From Lachnospiraceae bacterium (GTDB lineage: Bacteria > Bacillota > Clostridia > Lachnospirales > Lachnospiraceae), in the NCBI GenBank assembly GCA_009774585.1, contig VSOA01000064.1, positions 1 through 14,946 on the forward strand: a stretch of 14,946 nt of DNA, given 5' to 3'. Shown here piece by piece: positions 1 to 7,126 of this stretch. Below the pieces are notes generated by a model, which saw nothing but the letters and a program-made list of their open reading frames with translations, was not told the DNA's origin and did not search any database. Made by a program: the position numbers and the translations under genes. Within the stretch, counting starts at the first letter, position 1. Each line of letters opens with the position of its first letter.

Positions 1-23
1 ATATAAAAATATAAAAATGTTAT

Positions 24-65
24 AAAGGCATGGGACTGTTTTCTGTTGAAACACCCCGTGCTTTT
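24..65 (+). terminator. Intrinsic terminator-like hairpin of an upstream gene
   Basis: Arms 24-34 and 55-65 pair over 11 positions with two G-U pairs. Inside them a second stem (37-41 with 49-53) closes a 7-base loop. The right arm ends in TTTT and is followed by a T-rich stretch (CTTTATAAT), and the left side is A-rich, so it could terminate transcription in either direction. No gene end is visible, so the terminated gene lies left of the window. The -35 element of the next promoter sits inside this hairpin. Confidence 0.55.
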
Positions 66-74
66 CTTTATAAT
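46..74 (+). promoter_or_regulatory. Sigma-A-type promoter for the response regulator/kinase operon
   Basis: TTGAAA at 46-51 and a perfect TATAAT at 69-74 are separated by exactly 17 bases. Transcription should start near 81-82. This is about 115 bases ahead of the response regulator start at 198, and no better promoter lies between them. Confidence 0.75.
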
Positions 75-82
75 AAAAGAGA

Positions 83-96
83 TGTGATTAATCACA
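83..96. promoter_or_regulatory. 14-bp perfect palindrome at the transcription start (possible operator)
   Basis: TGTGATTAATCACA is a perfect palindrome starting 8 bases after the -10 element, so a bound protein would cover the start site. Just downstream, TCACA (92-96), four bases and TGTGC (101-105) form an imperfect TnACA-N4-TGTnA box of the kind bound by BceR-like regulators, which would fit autoregulation. The spacing (TGTGA-N4-TCACA) differs from a classical CRP site, which has N6. The binding protein is not known. Confidence 0.4.
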
Positions 97-114
97 CTGA
101 TGTGCAGTTATCGT

Positions 115-135
115 AAATTTGTGCCGTACAAATTT
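115..135 (+). repeat. Inverted repeat in the response regulator leader
   Basis: Perfect 8-base arms AAATTTGT (115-122) and ACAAATTT (128-135) flank the 5-base loop GCCGT. The element lies in the untranslated leader about 60 bases before the start codon at 198. No T-run follows, so it is not a terminator. It may stabilise the mRNA or be an operator; its function is unknown. Confidence 0.4.
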
Positions 136-197
136 GCTTGATGCCAGCAGTTTTGGAATATAGACGGAAATGTATTGATAAAAGGACAGAGATTGAG

Positions 198-890
198 ATG
201 TATAAAATATTCATTGTTGAAGATGACAGTACGATATCGGAGCAGATTGGAAAATATTTGGACAGATGGGGATATGAGACGGTCTGCGCGAAAGACTTTG
301 AGAATATCCTGACGCAGTTTATTTCTTTTGAACCGCAGCTGGTTCTTTTGGACATCGGACTTCCATTCTATAACGGCTATTACTGGTGTGGTGAAATACG
401 CAAAATCTCACAGGTTCCGGTGGTGTTTATTTCTTCCGCGTCCGATAATATGAATATTGTTATGGCGATGAATATGGGCGGCGACGACTTTATCACGAAG
501 CCCTTTGACTTGGAGGTACTGCTTGCCAAGGTGCAGGCAATATTGCGGCGGACTTATTCTTTTGGGCAGCAGTCGTCGGTGATGGAGTACGCGAATGTGA
601 TTTTGAACCTGATGGATATGAGTATTCTCTATTCGGGAACTAAGCTTGAGTTGTCCAAAAATGAATTTCGGATTATGCAGCTTCTCTTTGAGCATGCCGG
701 CAATACGGTTAGTCGTGAAAAGATTATGAAGAAGCTGTGGGATGATGAATGCTTTGTGGATGACAATACGCTGACCGTGAATATGAACCGTCTTAGGAAG
801 AAGCTGGAGGAGACGGGTATTCATGATTTTATCGCGACCAAGAAGGGCATCGGATATCAGCTGGCGGCGAAGGAGAATATGAATCGATGA
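198..890 (+). CDS. BceR-like response regulator (OmpR/PhoB family)
   Basis: A cytoplasmic DNA-binding response regulator of 230 residues. The receiver domain (about 1-115) has the acidic pair in IVEDD (residues 8-10), the phosphoacceptor Asp52 in LLDIGLP, the Ser79-Ser80 switch position and Lys101 in the TKPF motif. The C-terminal winged helix (about 130-225) ends in the typical GIGYQL wing. The segment after the phosphorylation site, PFYNGYYWC, is typical of BceR-type regulators. I chose ATG 198 because MYKIFIVEDD begins right at the first receiver strand; the frame is open to an ATG at 138, but that would add 20 unconserved-looking residues. The upstream Shine-Dalgarno (AGGA at 183-186) is modest. 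The stop overlaps the kinase start by 4 nt (ATGA), indicating translational coupling. It most likely activates the ABC transporter promoter before 2131. Confidence 0.9.
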   Translation: MYKIFIVEDDSTISEQIGKYLDRWGYETVCAKDFENILTQFISFEPQLVLLDIGLPFYNGYYWCGEIRKISQVPVVFISSASDNMNIVMAMNMGGDDFITKPFDLEVLLAKVQAILRRTYSFGQQSSVMEYANVILNLMDMSILYSGTKLELSKNEFRIMQLLFEHAGNTVSREKIMKKLWDDECFVDDNTLTVNMNRLRKKLEETGIHDFIATKKGIGYQLAAKENMNR

Positions 891-1927
891 TGAGTAAAAG
901 TGAGATGGACAGGCAGATACGCCGGGCATATGTGCGGGACAGATATAAGCTGCTTTGTTTCTATTTATTAATTATAACGGTGTTTTATGTAATAGCTGCG
1001 CTCTATGATTATAGGCGGACGGTAGGAAATATGTTCTATGCGGTGGAACTTACGTTGTTCTTCGGGATTTTGGTGGTTGTTGCAGATTATGTCGGTTACC
1101 GTGCTAGATGCCATGCGCTTTTTCTTGCATTGCAAAAGGAAGAAGACCGGACGAGTGATTTGCCGGAGGCAAAAGAACTGCCGGAAAAGTTATATCGTCA
1201 GTTGTTAACAGAGGAGGAGCAGGAGAAGAGAAAGTTTGTGACAAGGTATGACGAGAAACAGAAAGACATGACGGATTACTATACGATGTGGACACATCAG
1301 ATTAAGACGCCGATTGCCGCACTCAGACTGCTTCTTCAAAGTGAAGACGACAGACAAAGAGAGACGGAGGAACTTTTTAAAATTGAACAGTATGCACAGA
1401 TGGCGCTCTATTTTGCCAGACTGGACAATCCTTCCTCGGATTTTCTGTTTACGGAACATGATGTGCGTGAGATTGTGAAGCAGGCGGTGCGCAAGTATTC
1501 GGTTCTTTTCCTGCGAAGCGGCCTTTCTTTTCAGATGGACGAATTTGAAATCCGTGCGCAGACGGATGAGAAGTGGCTTGGTTTTGTGGTGGAACAAATA
1601 TTCTCGAATGCGCTGAAATATACAAAACAAGGTGGCATTGCAATTTACGGGGCGGATGAGGCAGGAAGCAGGAAACAGGGTAAAGTGTCTTATCTGGTCA
1701 TTGAAGATACGGGAATCGGCATCAGGGAGAGTGACCTTCCGCGGATTTTCGAGAGAGGTTTTACAGGATATAACGGACGGATTGACAAGAAAGCAACGGG
1801 ACTCGGATTATATTTGTGCAATCAGATTATGGAGCGGATGGCGCATACGATTACGGTGCATTCGAAACCGCAGGAAGGGACGAAAGTCATTTTGGGATTT
1901 GCGCAATCTGAGACAGAGAATATATGA
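887..1927 (+). CDS. BceS-like intramembrane-sensing histidine kinase
   Basis: A membrane sensor kinase of 346 residues. Two helices (about 21-40 and 51-69) are joined by only about ten residues, so there is no extracellular sensor domain. This is the hallmark of intramembrane-sensing kinases, which read the state of a BceAB-type transporter. The dimerisation and phosphotransfer motif is MWTHQIKTP with His137. The ATPase domain has the N box (Asn241 in FSNALKYT), the G1 box EDTGIGI (273-279), the F box and the G2 box TGLGL (304-308). ATG 887 and 890 are both possible; AAGGAG at 870-875 serves either. It overlaps the regulator by 4 nt. The partner is inferred to be the regulator encoded at 198-890, and the transporter at 2131-5009 the sensory unit. 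Confidence 0.92.
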   Translation: MMSKSEMDRQIRRAYVRDRYKLLCFYLLIITVFYVIAALYDYRRTVGNMFYAVELTLFFGILVVVADYVGYRARCHALFLALQKEEDRTSDLPEAKELPEKLYRQLLTEEEQEKRKFVTRYDEKQKDMTDYYTMWTHQIKTPIAALRLLLQSEDDRQRETEELFKIEQYAQMALYFARLDNPSSDFLFTEHDVREIVKQAVRKYSVLFLRSGLSFQMDEFEIRAQTDEKWLGFVVEQIFSNALKYTKQGGIAIYGADEAGSRKQGKVSYLVIEDTGIGIRESDLPRIFERGFTGYNGRIDKKATGLGLYLCNQIMERMAHTITVHSKPQEGTKVILGFAQSETENI

Positions 1928-1953
1928 GGGCGGAGTCTGTAAGCGGGATCGTA

Positions 1954-1991
1954 TGTGACAATAATGTAAGATTACGGAGAGGAAATGTAAG
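1954..1991 (+). promoter_or_regulatory. BceR-type binding region upstream of the ABC transporter
   Basis: TGACA-ATAA-TGTAA (1956-1969) is an exact fit to the TnACA-N4-TGTnA inverted repeat known for BceR-like regulators. The half-site TGTAAG recurs at 1965-1970 and 1986-1991, 21 bases or two helical turns apart, and also at 1938-1943. BceR-like regulators have been described as using a main site plus a weaker second site, which this arrangement resembles. The main box is centred roughly 70 bases before the predicted transcription start, a usual place for an activator. Confidence 0.7.
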
Positions 1992-2000
1992 CCTGATGCA

Positions 2001-2029
2001 TGGCAGAGCATTTCTTCTTTTTTTATAAT
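2001..2029 (+). promoter_or_regulatory. Activator-dependent promoter of the transporter operon
   Basis: A perfect TATAAT (2024-2029) follows a T-rich run. At 17 bases upstream the -35 hexamer is only TGGCAG, a poor match. A good -10 with a weak -35 downstream of a BceR box is what a promoter that needs the activated regulator should look like. The start would be near 2036, leaving a leader of about 95 bases, which contains a small hairpin (2057-2062 with 2072-2077). Confidence 0.6.
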
Positions 2030-2130
2030 GATCCTAAAGATGTGGGGACAATAAATAAGTATCTCGCGGATATACTTTTCTCATAGAAAGGGGAAAGCAT
2101 ATCGGATGCAGACAGGAGGTAAGACACGAT

Positions 2131-2970
2131 ATGTCGTTGTTGGAAGTAAAAAATGTAAAGAAAGTATATACCACAAGGTTTGGAGCGGTTAAAGTGCAGG
2201 CGCTTAGTGATGTGAACTTCTCCGTGGAGGAGGGCGAGTACGTGGCGGTTATGGGAGAATCCGGTTCCGGCAAGACGACGCTTCTCAATATTCTGGCTTC
2301 TTTGGACAAAGCGACAAGCGGACAGATTCTTTTAAACGGCAGAGATTTATCGGAAATTAAACACAGAGATATCTGTGCATTTAGGAGAGAACATTTAGGA
2401 TTCGTATTTCAGGATTTCAATCTGCTGGACACCTTGTCATTAAGAGACAATATTTACCTGCCGCTTGTGTTGGCGGGAGCGGATTACAAGGGGATGGAAG
2501 AGAAATTGCGGCCGCTGGCGAAGAAACTGGAAATTGCGGATATTCTGGATAAATACCCGTATGAAGTGTCGGGTGGTCAGAAGCAGCGCGCTGCTGCCTG
2601 TCGTGCACTGATCACGCAGCCGGATATCATTCTGGCGGACGAACCTACCGGAGCGCTTGACTCTCGTGCGGCTGGCAAATTGTTGAAGCTGTTCGGAGAG
2701 GTAAATAAGGAAGGTCAGACAATCCTTATGGTAACGCACTCAGTTCAAGCGGCGAGCCATGCAGAAAGGGTTCTTTTTATTAAAGACGGCTGTGTATTTC
2801 ATCAGATTTATAAGGGGAACCAGAGTAATGAAGATATGTATAAGATGATATCCGATACGTTGACGGTATTGCAGACAAAGCCGCAGGAAGAGAAAGTGGC
2901 AGATGTGAAACAGAGACCGGAGTCAGCGGACGAAGAGAAGAGAAACGGAAAAGAGGTGCGGACGGCATGA
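2131..2970 (+). CDS. BceA-like ABC transporter ATPase (antimicrobial peptide resistance)
   Basis: The cytoplasmic nucleotide-binding subunit of a peptide-detoxification and sensing ABC transporter, 279 residues, from the MacB/LolD-like family. Walker A is GESGSGKTT (42-50), the Q loop FVFQD has Gln94, the ABC signature VSGGQKQR spans 146-153, Walker B with the D loop IILADEPTGALD spans 166-177, and the switch His is 203. All ATPase residues are intact. The last 45 or so residues form a charged Glu/Lys-rich tail, longer than the usual end of about 250 residues. AGGAGG at 2114-2119 precedes ATG 2131. The stop overlaps the permease start by 4 nt. Together with the permease it should remove or shield cell-wall-active peptides and signal to the intramembrane kinase. 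Confidence 0.92.
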   Translation: MSLLEVKNVKKVYTTRFGAVKVQALSDVNFSVEEGEYVAVMGESGSGKTTLLNILASLDKATSGQILLNGRDLSEIKHRDICAFRREHLGFVFQDFNLLDTLSLRDNIYLPLVLAGADYKGMEEKLRPLAKKLEIADILDKYPYEVSGGQKQRAAACRALITQPDIILADEPTGALDSRAAGKLLKLFGEVNKEGQTILMVTHSVQAASHAERVLFIKDGCVFHQIYKGNQSNEDMYKMISDTLTVLQTKPQEEKVADVKQRPESADEEKRNGKEVRTA

Positions 2971-5009
2971 ATAAAACAGCCAATAAAATCAAGATGGCCG
3001 ATAAGCTGCATATAAAGATGCTGCCAAAGCTGGCATGCAAAGGTATTGTAAGTAATAAAAATGTATACTATCCGTATCTTGCAGCGGGGATATTTTCGGT
3101 ATTTACTTATTTTATATTTGCGTCGATTCTGTACAACGACATTATCAAAATGATGCCGAAAAGTGCATATATGTGGGTTTTGCTGAAATTAGGAAAAGGA
3201 CTTTTGTCCATCATTCTTCTAATTTTCCTGATATATGCGAATGGATTTCTGGTAAAGAGGCGGAAGAAAGAGTTCGGACTGTATCATATGTTGGGATTAG
3301 AGAAAAAGCATATCGGCGTTATGATGTTTTGTGAATCCCTTATACTTTATGTTGTGACGCTGTGTGGCGGAATCATTTTGGGAATCGTATTTTCCAAGTT
3401 GTTCTTTTTGCTGCTTCTTCGGATATGCAGAATGCCGGCGGAAATCGGATTTGTATTTGAACCGGCTGCTTTTGAGGAGACGTTGGTTTATTTCGGTGTA
3501 GTATATCTGATTAATTATGCGGGAAGTTTATGGGAGGTTGGCAAGGCGAGACCGATTGAACTGATGAGCGGCAGTAAAAAGGGTGAGAAAGAACCGAGAT
3601 TTCTTTGGATTTACGCGATTCTTGGCATGGCGGCGCTGTGCGGCGGCTATTATTGCTCTATCACGGCAAAAGTTGATTCGATGATTTTTATCAATTTTTT
3701 TATGGCTGTTTTCTGGGTCATTATAGGCACTTATTTTTTGTTTACATCAGGGAGCATTGCGTTCCTCAAATGGATGAAGACGAGGAAGAAGATGTATTAC
3801 AGACCGCAGAATTTTATCACCGTTTCGGGAATGCTCTATCGTATGAAAAAGAGCGCGGCAAGCCTTTCCAATATCTGTATTTTCTCTACAATGACGCTTA
3901 TTACGCTGATCTGTACGGTAGCGCTCTGCATCGGTTTGGACGGCAGCGTACATTTTGTCTATCCGTATGATTTGAAAATGTCATACAGGAATGAGAAAGT
4001 AGAACGGCAGAATGCCGTTCGTGAAATAGAGAAACTTGAAGATAAATATCATCTGACTGCATCGCGGGTAGATATTTATGATGAAGTAACGCTTCATGTG
4101 AAGCAGAACGAAAATCGGTTCGAGATGCAAAACGGAGAGGATTATGCGAGTGAATATCAGATTGATTTCCTTATGCAGGAGGATTATAACCGGCTGGAGA
4201 ACCGTTCGGTCAATCTTGCCGTGGATGAGGCGCTTATTTACTGCAGCGGCAGAGATTTCGGTTATGACACCGTCGATTTCTTTGGCAGGACGTTTCAGGT
4301 GCAGGAGGAACCCGACGCATTCTTTCCGTCACCTAAGGCGGACGGTAATACGTTCAATGCACGTTACGTGATGGTTGTAAAGGACAGGGAAGCGCGGGAT
4401 GAATGTGTCCGCGCTTGGTGTGAGACAAACGGTGTGGCAGACGCGGACGAATATATAGAAAGTGTTGACACACAGCGCATTAAGATTCTTCTTCAAGGGG
4501 CTGACGAGGAGAAAAAAGCTTTTATAGAGGAATTTAGCGAATGGGGACAGAGTCAGCCGGGATTTGAAAGTATGCAGAACGGTATAGACTGGCGGGAAAA
4601 CAATCGGGTAACATACGGTTCCTTGTTATTCATCGGGATTTTATTCGGTATGATTTTCTTTATGTGTCTCATTTTGATTATGTACTACAAACAAGTTACG
4701 GAAGGATATGAGGATAGAAATAATTTCGGTATCATGCAGAAAGTCGGTATGAGTGATAGAGAGATTCAAGGGACGGTACACCGACAGATTCTAATGGTTT
4801 TCGGACTGCCGCTTGCGGGGGCAATTCTTCATACGTTGGCGGGTATGTTTATGGTCAAGTGTCTCTTTGCGGTAATCTCACTGTTTGATATGCGCCTGTT
4901 TGTGGGGAGCATTGTAGGGGTTTCAGCATTGTTTGTGGTCGTATATGGTGTAAGCTATCTGATTACGGCGAAAACATATTATAGGATTGTGCGGCAGGAG
5001 GAAGGATGA
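2967..5009 (+). CDS. BceB-like ABC transporter permease (FtsX-type, ten helices)
   Basis: The membrane subunit, 680 residues. Predicted helices lie near 35-56, 76-97, 118-150, 170-185, 212-230, 238-258 and 302-323. A hydrophilic extracytoplasmic domain of about 225 residues follows (about 325-548), then three more helices (about 550-572, 607-635, 645-668). The ten-helix plan with one large loop between helices 7 and 8 is diagnostic of BceB-type permeases; that loop is the presumed peptide-sensing domain. FtsX-like segments occur in both halves, e.g. RKKEFGLYHMLGL near 100 and the matching RNNFGIMQKVGM after helix 8. Translation is coupled to the ATPase (ATGA overlap at 2967-2970). The actual peptide ligand cannot be predicted, and no lantibiotic biosynthesis gene is in the window. 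Confidence 0.9.
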   Translation: MNKTANKIKMADKLHIKMLPKLACKGIVSNKNVYYPYLAAGIFSVFTYFIFASILYNDIIKMMPKSAYMWVLLKLGKGLLSIILLIFLIYANGFLVKRRKKEFGLYHMLGLEKKHIGVMMFCESLILYVVTLCGGIILGIVFSKLFFLLLLRICRMPAEIGFVFEPAAFEETLVYFGVVYLINYAGSLWEVGKARPIELMSGSKKGEKEPRFLWIYAILGMAALCGGYYCSITAKVDSMIFINFFMAVFWVIIGTYFLFTSGSIAFLKWMKTRKKMYYRPQNFITVSGMLYRMKKSAASLSNICIFSTMTLITLICTVALCIGLDGSVHFVYPYDLKMSYRNEKVERQNAVREIEKLEDKYHLTASRVDIYDEVTLHVKQNENRFEMQNGEDYASEYQIDFLMQEDYNRLENRSVNLAVDEALIYCSGRDFGYDTVDFFGRTFQVQEEPDAFFPSPKADGNTFNARYVMVVKDREARDECVRAWCETNGVADADEYIESVDTQRIKILLQGADEEKKAFIEEFSEWGQSQPGFESMQNGIDWRENNRVTYGSLLFIGILFGMIFFMCLILIMYYKQVTEGYEDRNNFGIMQKVGMSDREIQGTVHRQILMVFGLPLAGAILHTLAGMFMVKCLFAVISLFDMRLFVGSIVGVSALFVVVYGVSYLITAKTYYRIVRQEEG

Positions 5010-5027
5010 GTTACAATTGTTACAATT

Positions 5028-5086
5028 TGTGATGATCACTTGGCAGGAAGCGAATATCTTAAGCTTCCCGCTGAGTAATCATCACA
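5028..5086. terminator. Long imperfect hairpin between convergent operons
   Basis: Positions 5028-5051 can pair with 5063-5086 across a stem of about 24 positions with two mismatches and two G-U pairs, leaving an 11-base loop. The outer arms TGTGATGAT/ATCATCACA are perfect, and the inner arms GCAGGAAGC/GCTTCCCGC have one mismatch. It sits between the permease stop (5007-5009) and the MATE stop (5082-5084) and overlaps the latter. Neither side has a proper T-run, so it may be a weak bidirectional terminator or an mRNA 3'-end protecting stem. A tandem 9-base repeat (5011-5019 and 5020-5028, one mismatch) precedes it. Confidence 0.5.
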
Positions 5087-6419
5087 TATAATGATACTTC
5101 CTGCGCTTAGCAATGAGGAAGACGGCGGAAAGTATGCACGCACATATTTCCGCGATGGTGATGGCGAACCAGATACCGTCCACATCGAAGAAAACCGGCA
5201 GTAACAGTACAGCTCCGGTCTGAAAAATCAGCGTACGCATAAACGAAATTGCTGCCGAGATTGCCCCATTGTTGAGCGCGGTGAAGAACGAAGAGGCGAA
5301 GATGTTCAGCCCGGCTAGCAGGAAAGAGAACGCAAACAGCCGGAATGCATGGGCAGTCAGGTCAAAAAGTTCGGCGTCATAACCCACGAATATTTTGGCA
5401 AGCGGTGCGGCAAGCAGGAAGGCGGACAGACTTAAGATAATGCCGGCGCCGCTCGAAAGTAAGACACTTTTCTTAAGCATATTCTTCAATTCCATGTGGT
5501 TTCCGGCGCCGTAATGGTAACTGATTATCGGTGCCGAACCTATGGAATAGCCGATGAAAATGGCAATAAAAATAAACTGTACATACATGAGAACGCCATA
5601 TGCGGACACACCGTTTTCACCCACATATTTTAAGAGCTGGAAGTTATAAATCATGCTGACAACGGAAGAGGAAATGTTGCTCATCAACTCTGAAGAACCA
5701 TTGGCGCAGGCTTGCAGCATAGGCTTCAATGCAAGCTTTGTACGGGACAGTCTGAGCAGACTGGTATTAGGGCGGACGAAATAAATAAATGGCAGCGCAC
5801 CTCCGATACATTGGCTTAAGCCGGTGGCGAGAGCAGCGCCTGCAACACCCCAGCTGAACACACCGACAAATAAGGCATCGAGAATCATATTTGTGACGCC
5901 GGCGGCGACAGTTGCGGCCAGACCGAGTTTCGGTCTTTCAGCGGCAATCAGGAAACTCTGAAATACGTTCTGCAACATAAACGTAGATGTAAATCCTATC
6001 ACGATTCTTCCGTAAAGAACGCAATCCTCCATCATATCCGGCGTGGCGCCAAGAAAAGCGGCGACAGGACGCATAAAGATAATACCTGTTACGGACAGGA
6101 CGATTCCCAGAAGCAAAGTCATATATATCATCATGGAGAAATAGCGGTTTGCCTTTTCACGGTCATTTTGCCCGAGGATAAGGGACACAAGCGCAGTTCC
6201 GCCCGTACCGATCATAAATCCCATACCGCCTAAGATCATGATGAAGGGCATGATGAGATTAACTGCCGCAAAAGCGGTTTTTCCGGCGAAGTTGGACACA
6301 AAGAAACCGTCCACTACGCCATAAATTGATGTGAAGACCATCATGATGATAGATGGAAAAGTGAAACGCAATAATTTATTGTAAGTAAAGTGGTCTGATA
6401 ATTGGATTGTTGTTTTCAT
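5082..6419 (-). CDS. MATE-family multidrug efflux transporter
   Basis: A polytopic inner-membrane protein of 445 residues with about twelve helices arranged as two homologous six-helix bundles. These transporters export cationic drugs or metabolites using a Na+ or H+ gradient. Typical features are the N-terminal PSIIMMVFTSIYGVVDGFFV segment, the GTGGTALVS stretch (near 70), the TNMILDALFV...GVAGAALAT motif around 180-205 that ends the first half, and a second-half repeat of this pattern. ATG 6419 is preferred because AAAGGA (6431-6436) lies 11 bases before it. The in-frame ATG at 6431 overlaps that Shine-Dalgarno and would add only four residues. It lies 47 bases after the MarR gene in the same orientation, so repressor and pump are probably one transcript. 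The substrate is unknown. Confidence 0.9.
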   Translation of the reverse strand: MKTTIQLSDHFTYNKLLRFTFPSIIMMVFTSIYGVVDGFFVSNFAGKTAFAAVNLIMPFIMILGGMGFMIGTGGTALVSLILGQNDREKANRYFSMMIYMTLLLGIVLSVTGIIFMRPVAAFLGATPDMMEDCVLYGRIVIGFTSTFMLQNVFQSFLIAAERPKLGLAATVAAGVTNMILDALFVGVFSWGVAGAALATGLSQCIGGALPFIYFVRPNTSLLRLSRTKLALKPMLQACANGSSELMSNISSSVVSMIYNFQLLKYVGENGVSAYGVLMYVQFIFIAIFIGYSIGSAPIISYHYGAGNHMELKNMLKKSVLLSSGAGIILSLSAFLLAAPLAKIFVGYDAELFDLTAHAFRLFAFSFLLAGLNIFASSFFTALNNGAISAAISFMRTLIFQTGAVLLLPVFFDVDGIWFAITIAEICACILSAVFLIAKRRKYHYM

Positions 6420-6466
6420 GGTTGCAGACATCCTTTGATTTCGTGTATTGTTCTTGTTATTGACGA

Positions 6467-6925
6467 TTATGTTTCGCCGGGTTTCTGTTCTAACTGTCTG
6501 AGTCTGTCTTTAAAATCCAGCAGGTAGCGTTCGGTCAGTTCCAGATATTTATTCATATCCTCGGAGGACCACGAGGCAAAGATATCGTTCTCGATATCAA
6601 TAATTCGTCGAGCGGTGCGGTCAGCCAGTTTTTTACCTTTTATGGTGAGGCAGACAGATTTATTTTTCGCTCCTGCATGTTCTAAATAAATGATGCCTTC
6701 GGCTTCCAGCTTACGCAGGGCGGAGTTGACCGTCTGTTTGCTGATGCCGGAATTATGGACGATATCCCGAAGCAGGCAGGAATCTCCGCTGTCACAGATA
6801 GTATATAGCACGATCATGGAACTGTCAGGCAGTCCGAGTTTTGAGGAGATTTCATGATAAGCGGCGTCAATCTCGCTTGCCAGATAATTGTAGCGTTTCA
6901 GTTCTTTGGAAGAATGTATATTCAT
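6467..6925 (-). CDS. MarR-family transcriptional regulator
   Basis: A cytoplasmic dimeric winged-helix regulator of 152 residues. The helix-turn-helix is about residues 51-75 (LLRDIVHNSGISKQTVNSAL) and the wing about 78-96 (IIYLEHAGAKNKSVCLTIKG), flanked by N- and C-terminal dimerisation helices. ATG 6925 is chosen over the longer in-frame start at 6985: AAAGGA lies five bases before 6925, and the 20 extra residues would be encoded by the leader. It heads the operon with the MATE pump, and its promoter carries two matching palindromes, so it is inferred to repress itself and the pump until a ligand binds. The ligand is unknown. Confidence 0.9.
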   Translation of the reverse strand: MNIHSSKELKRYNYLASEIDAAYHEISSKLGLPDSSMIVLYTICDSGDSCLLRDIVHNSGISKQTVNSALRKLEAEGIIYLEHAGAKNKSVCLTIKGKKLADRTARRIIDIENDIFASWSSEDMNKYLELTERYLLDFKDRLRQLEQKPGET

Positions 6926-7012
6926 GTCGTTCCTTTCTGTTTTGAATGAAAGCCAATGCGGAATTTTCTGTTTAAGCAGTATCACAATCAGGCTTGTGAT
7001 ATACGTGTGAAG

Positions 7013-7056
7013 TAGTACGAAATCGTACCAAAGAAATTATAGTATGATTTCGTACT
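7013..7056. promoter_or_regulatory. Twin palindromic operators, probably for the MarR protein
   Basis: GTACGA-AA-TCGTAC (7015-7028) is a perfect inverted repeat. AGTATGA-TT-TCGTACT (7041-7056) is the same pattern with one mismatch. Their centres are 27 bases apart. One fills the spacer between -35 and -10 and the other covers the predicted start site, so binding would block RNA polymerase. The match in sequence and position to the adjacent regulator supports autorepression. Assignment to this MarR is inferred from proximity. Confidence 0.75.
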
Positions 7057-7064
7057 AAAGTCAA
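7036..7064 (-). promoter_or_regulatory. Promoter of the marR-MATE operon
   Basis: Read on the minus strand, TTGACT (7064-7059) and a perfect TATAAT (7041-7036) are separated by 17 bases. Transcription should start near 7029, giving a leader of about 100 bases to ATG 6925. The promoter lies just past the T-run of the DAHP synthase terminator. Confidence 0.8.
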
Positions 7065-7066
7065 GA

Positions 7067-7100
7067 GAAAAAAACCGACGGAACATATGCCCCGCCGGTT
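7067..7100 (-). terminator. Intrinsic terminator of the DAHP synthase gene
   Basis: On the minus strand, the arms at 7100-7092 and 7081-7073 form a 9-bp stem (one G-U pair) with a 10-base loop, followed directly by a run of seven T. It starts 27 bases after the gene's stop codon and separates it from the marR promoter. Confidence 0.85.
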
Positions 7101-7126
7101 GTTCGAACTTACGAAATAAATTGTTT

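Noticed and set aside
83..96. CRP/cAMP-type binding site
   Set aside because: The half-sites TGTGA/TCACA look right, but the spacer is 4 instead of 6 bases, and classical cAMP-CRP control is not expected in Clostridia. Kept only as a generic palindrome.
408..929. 173-codon open frame antisense to the response regulator
   Set aside because: The opposite strand encodes a clear response regulator. The antisense frame has no recognisable domain or ribosome binding site and is a mirror of its codon pattern.
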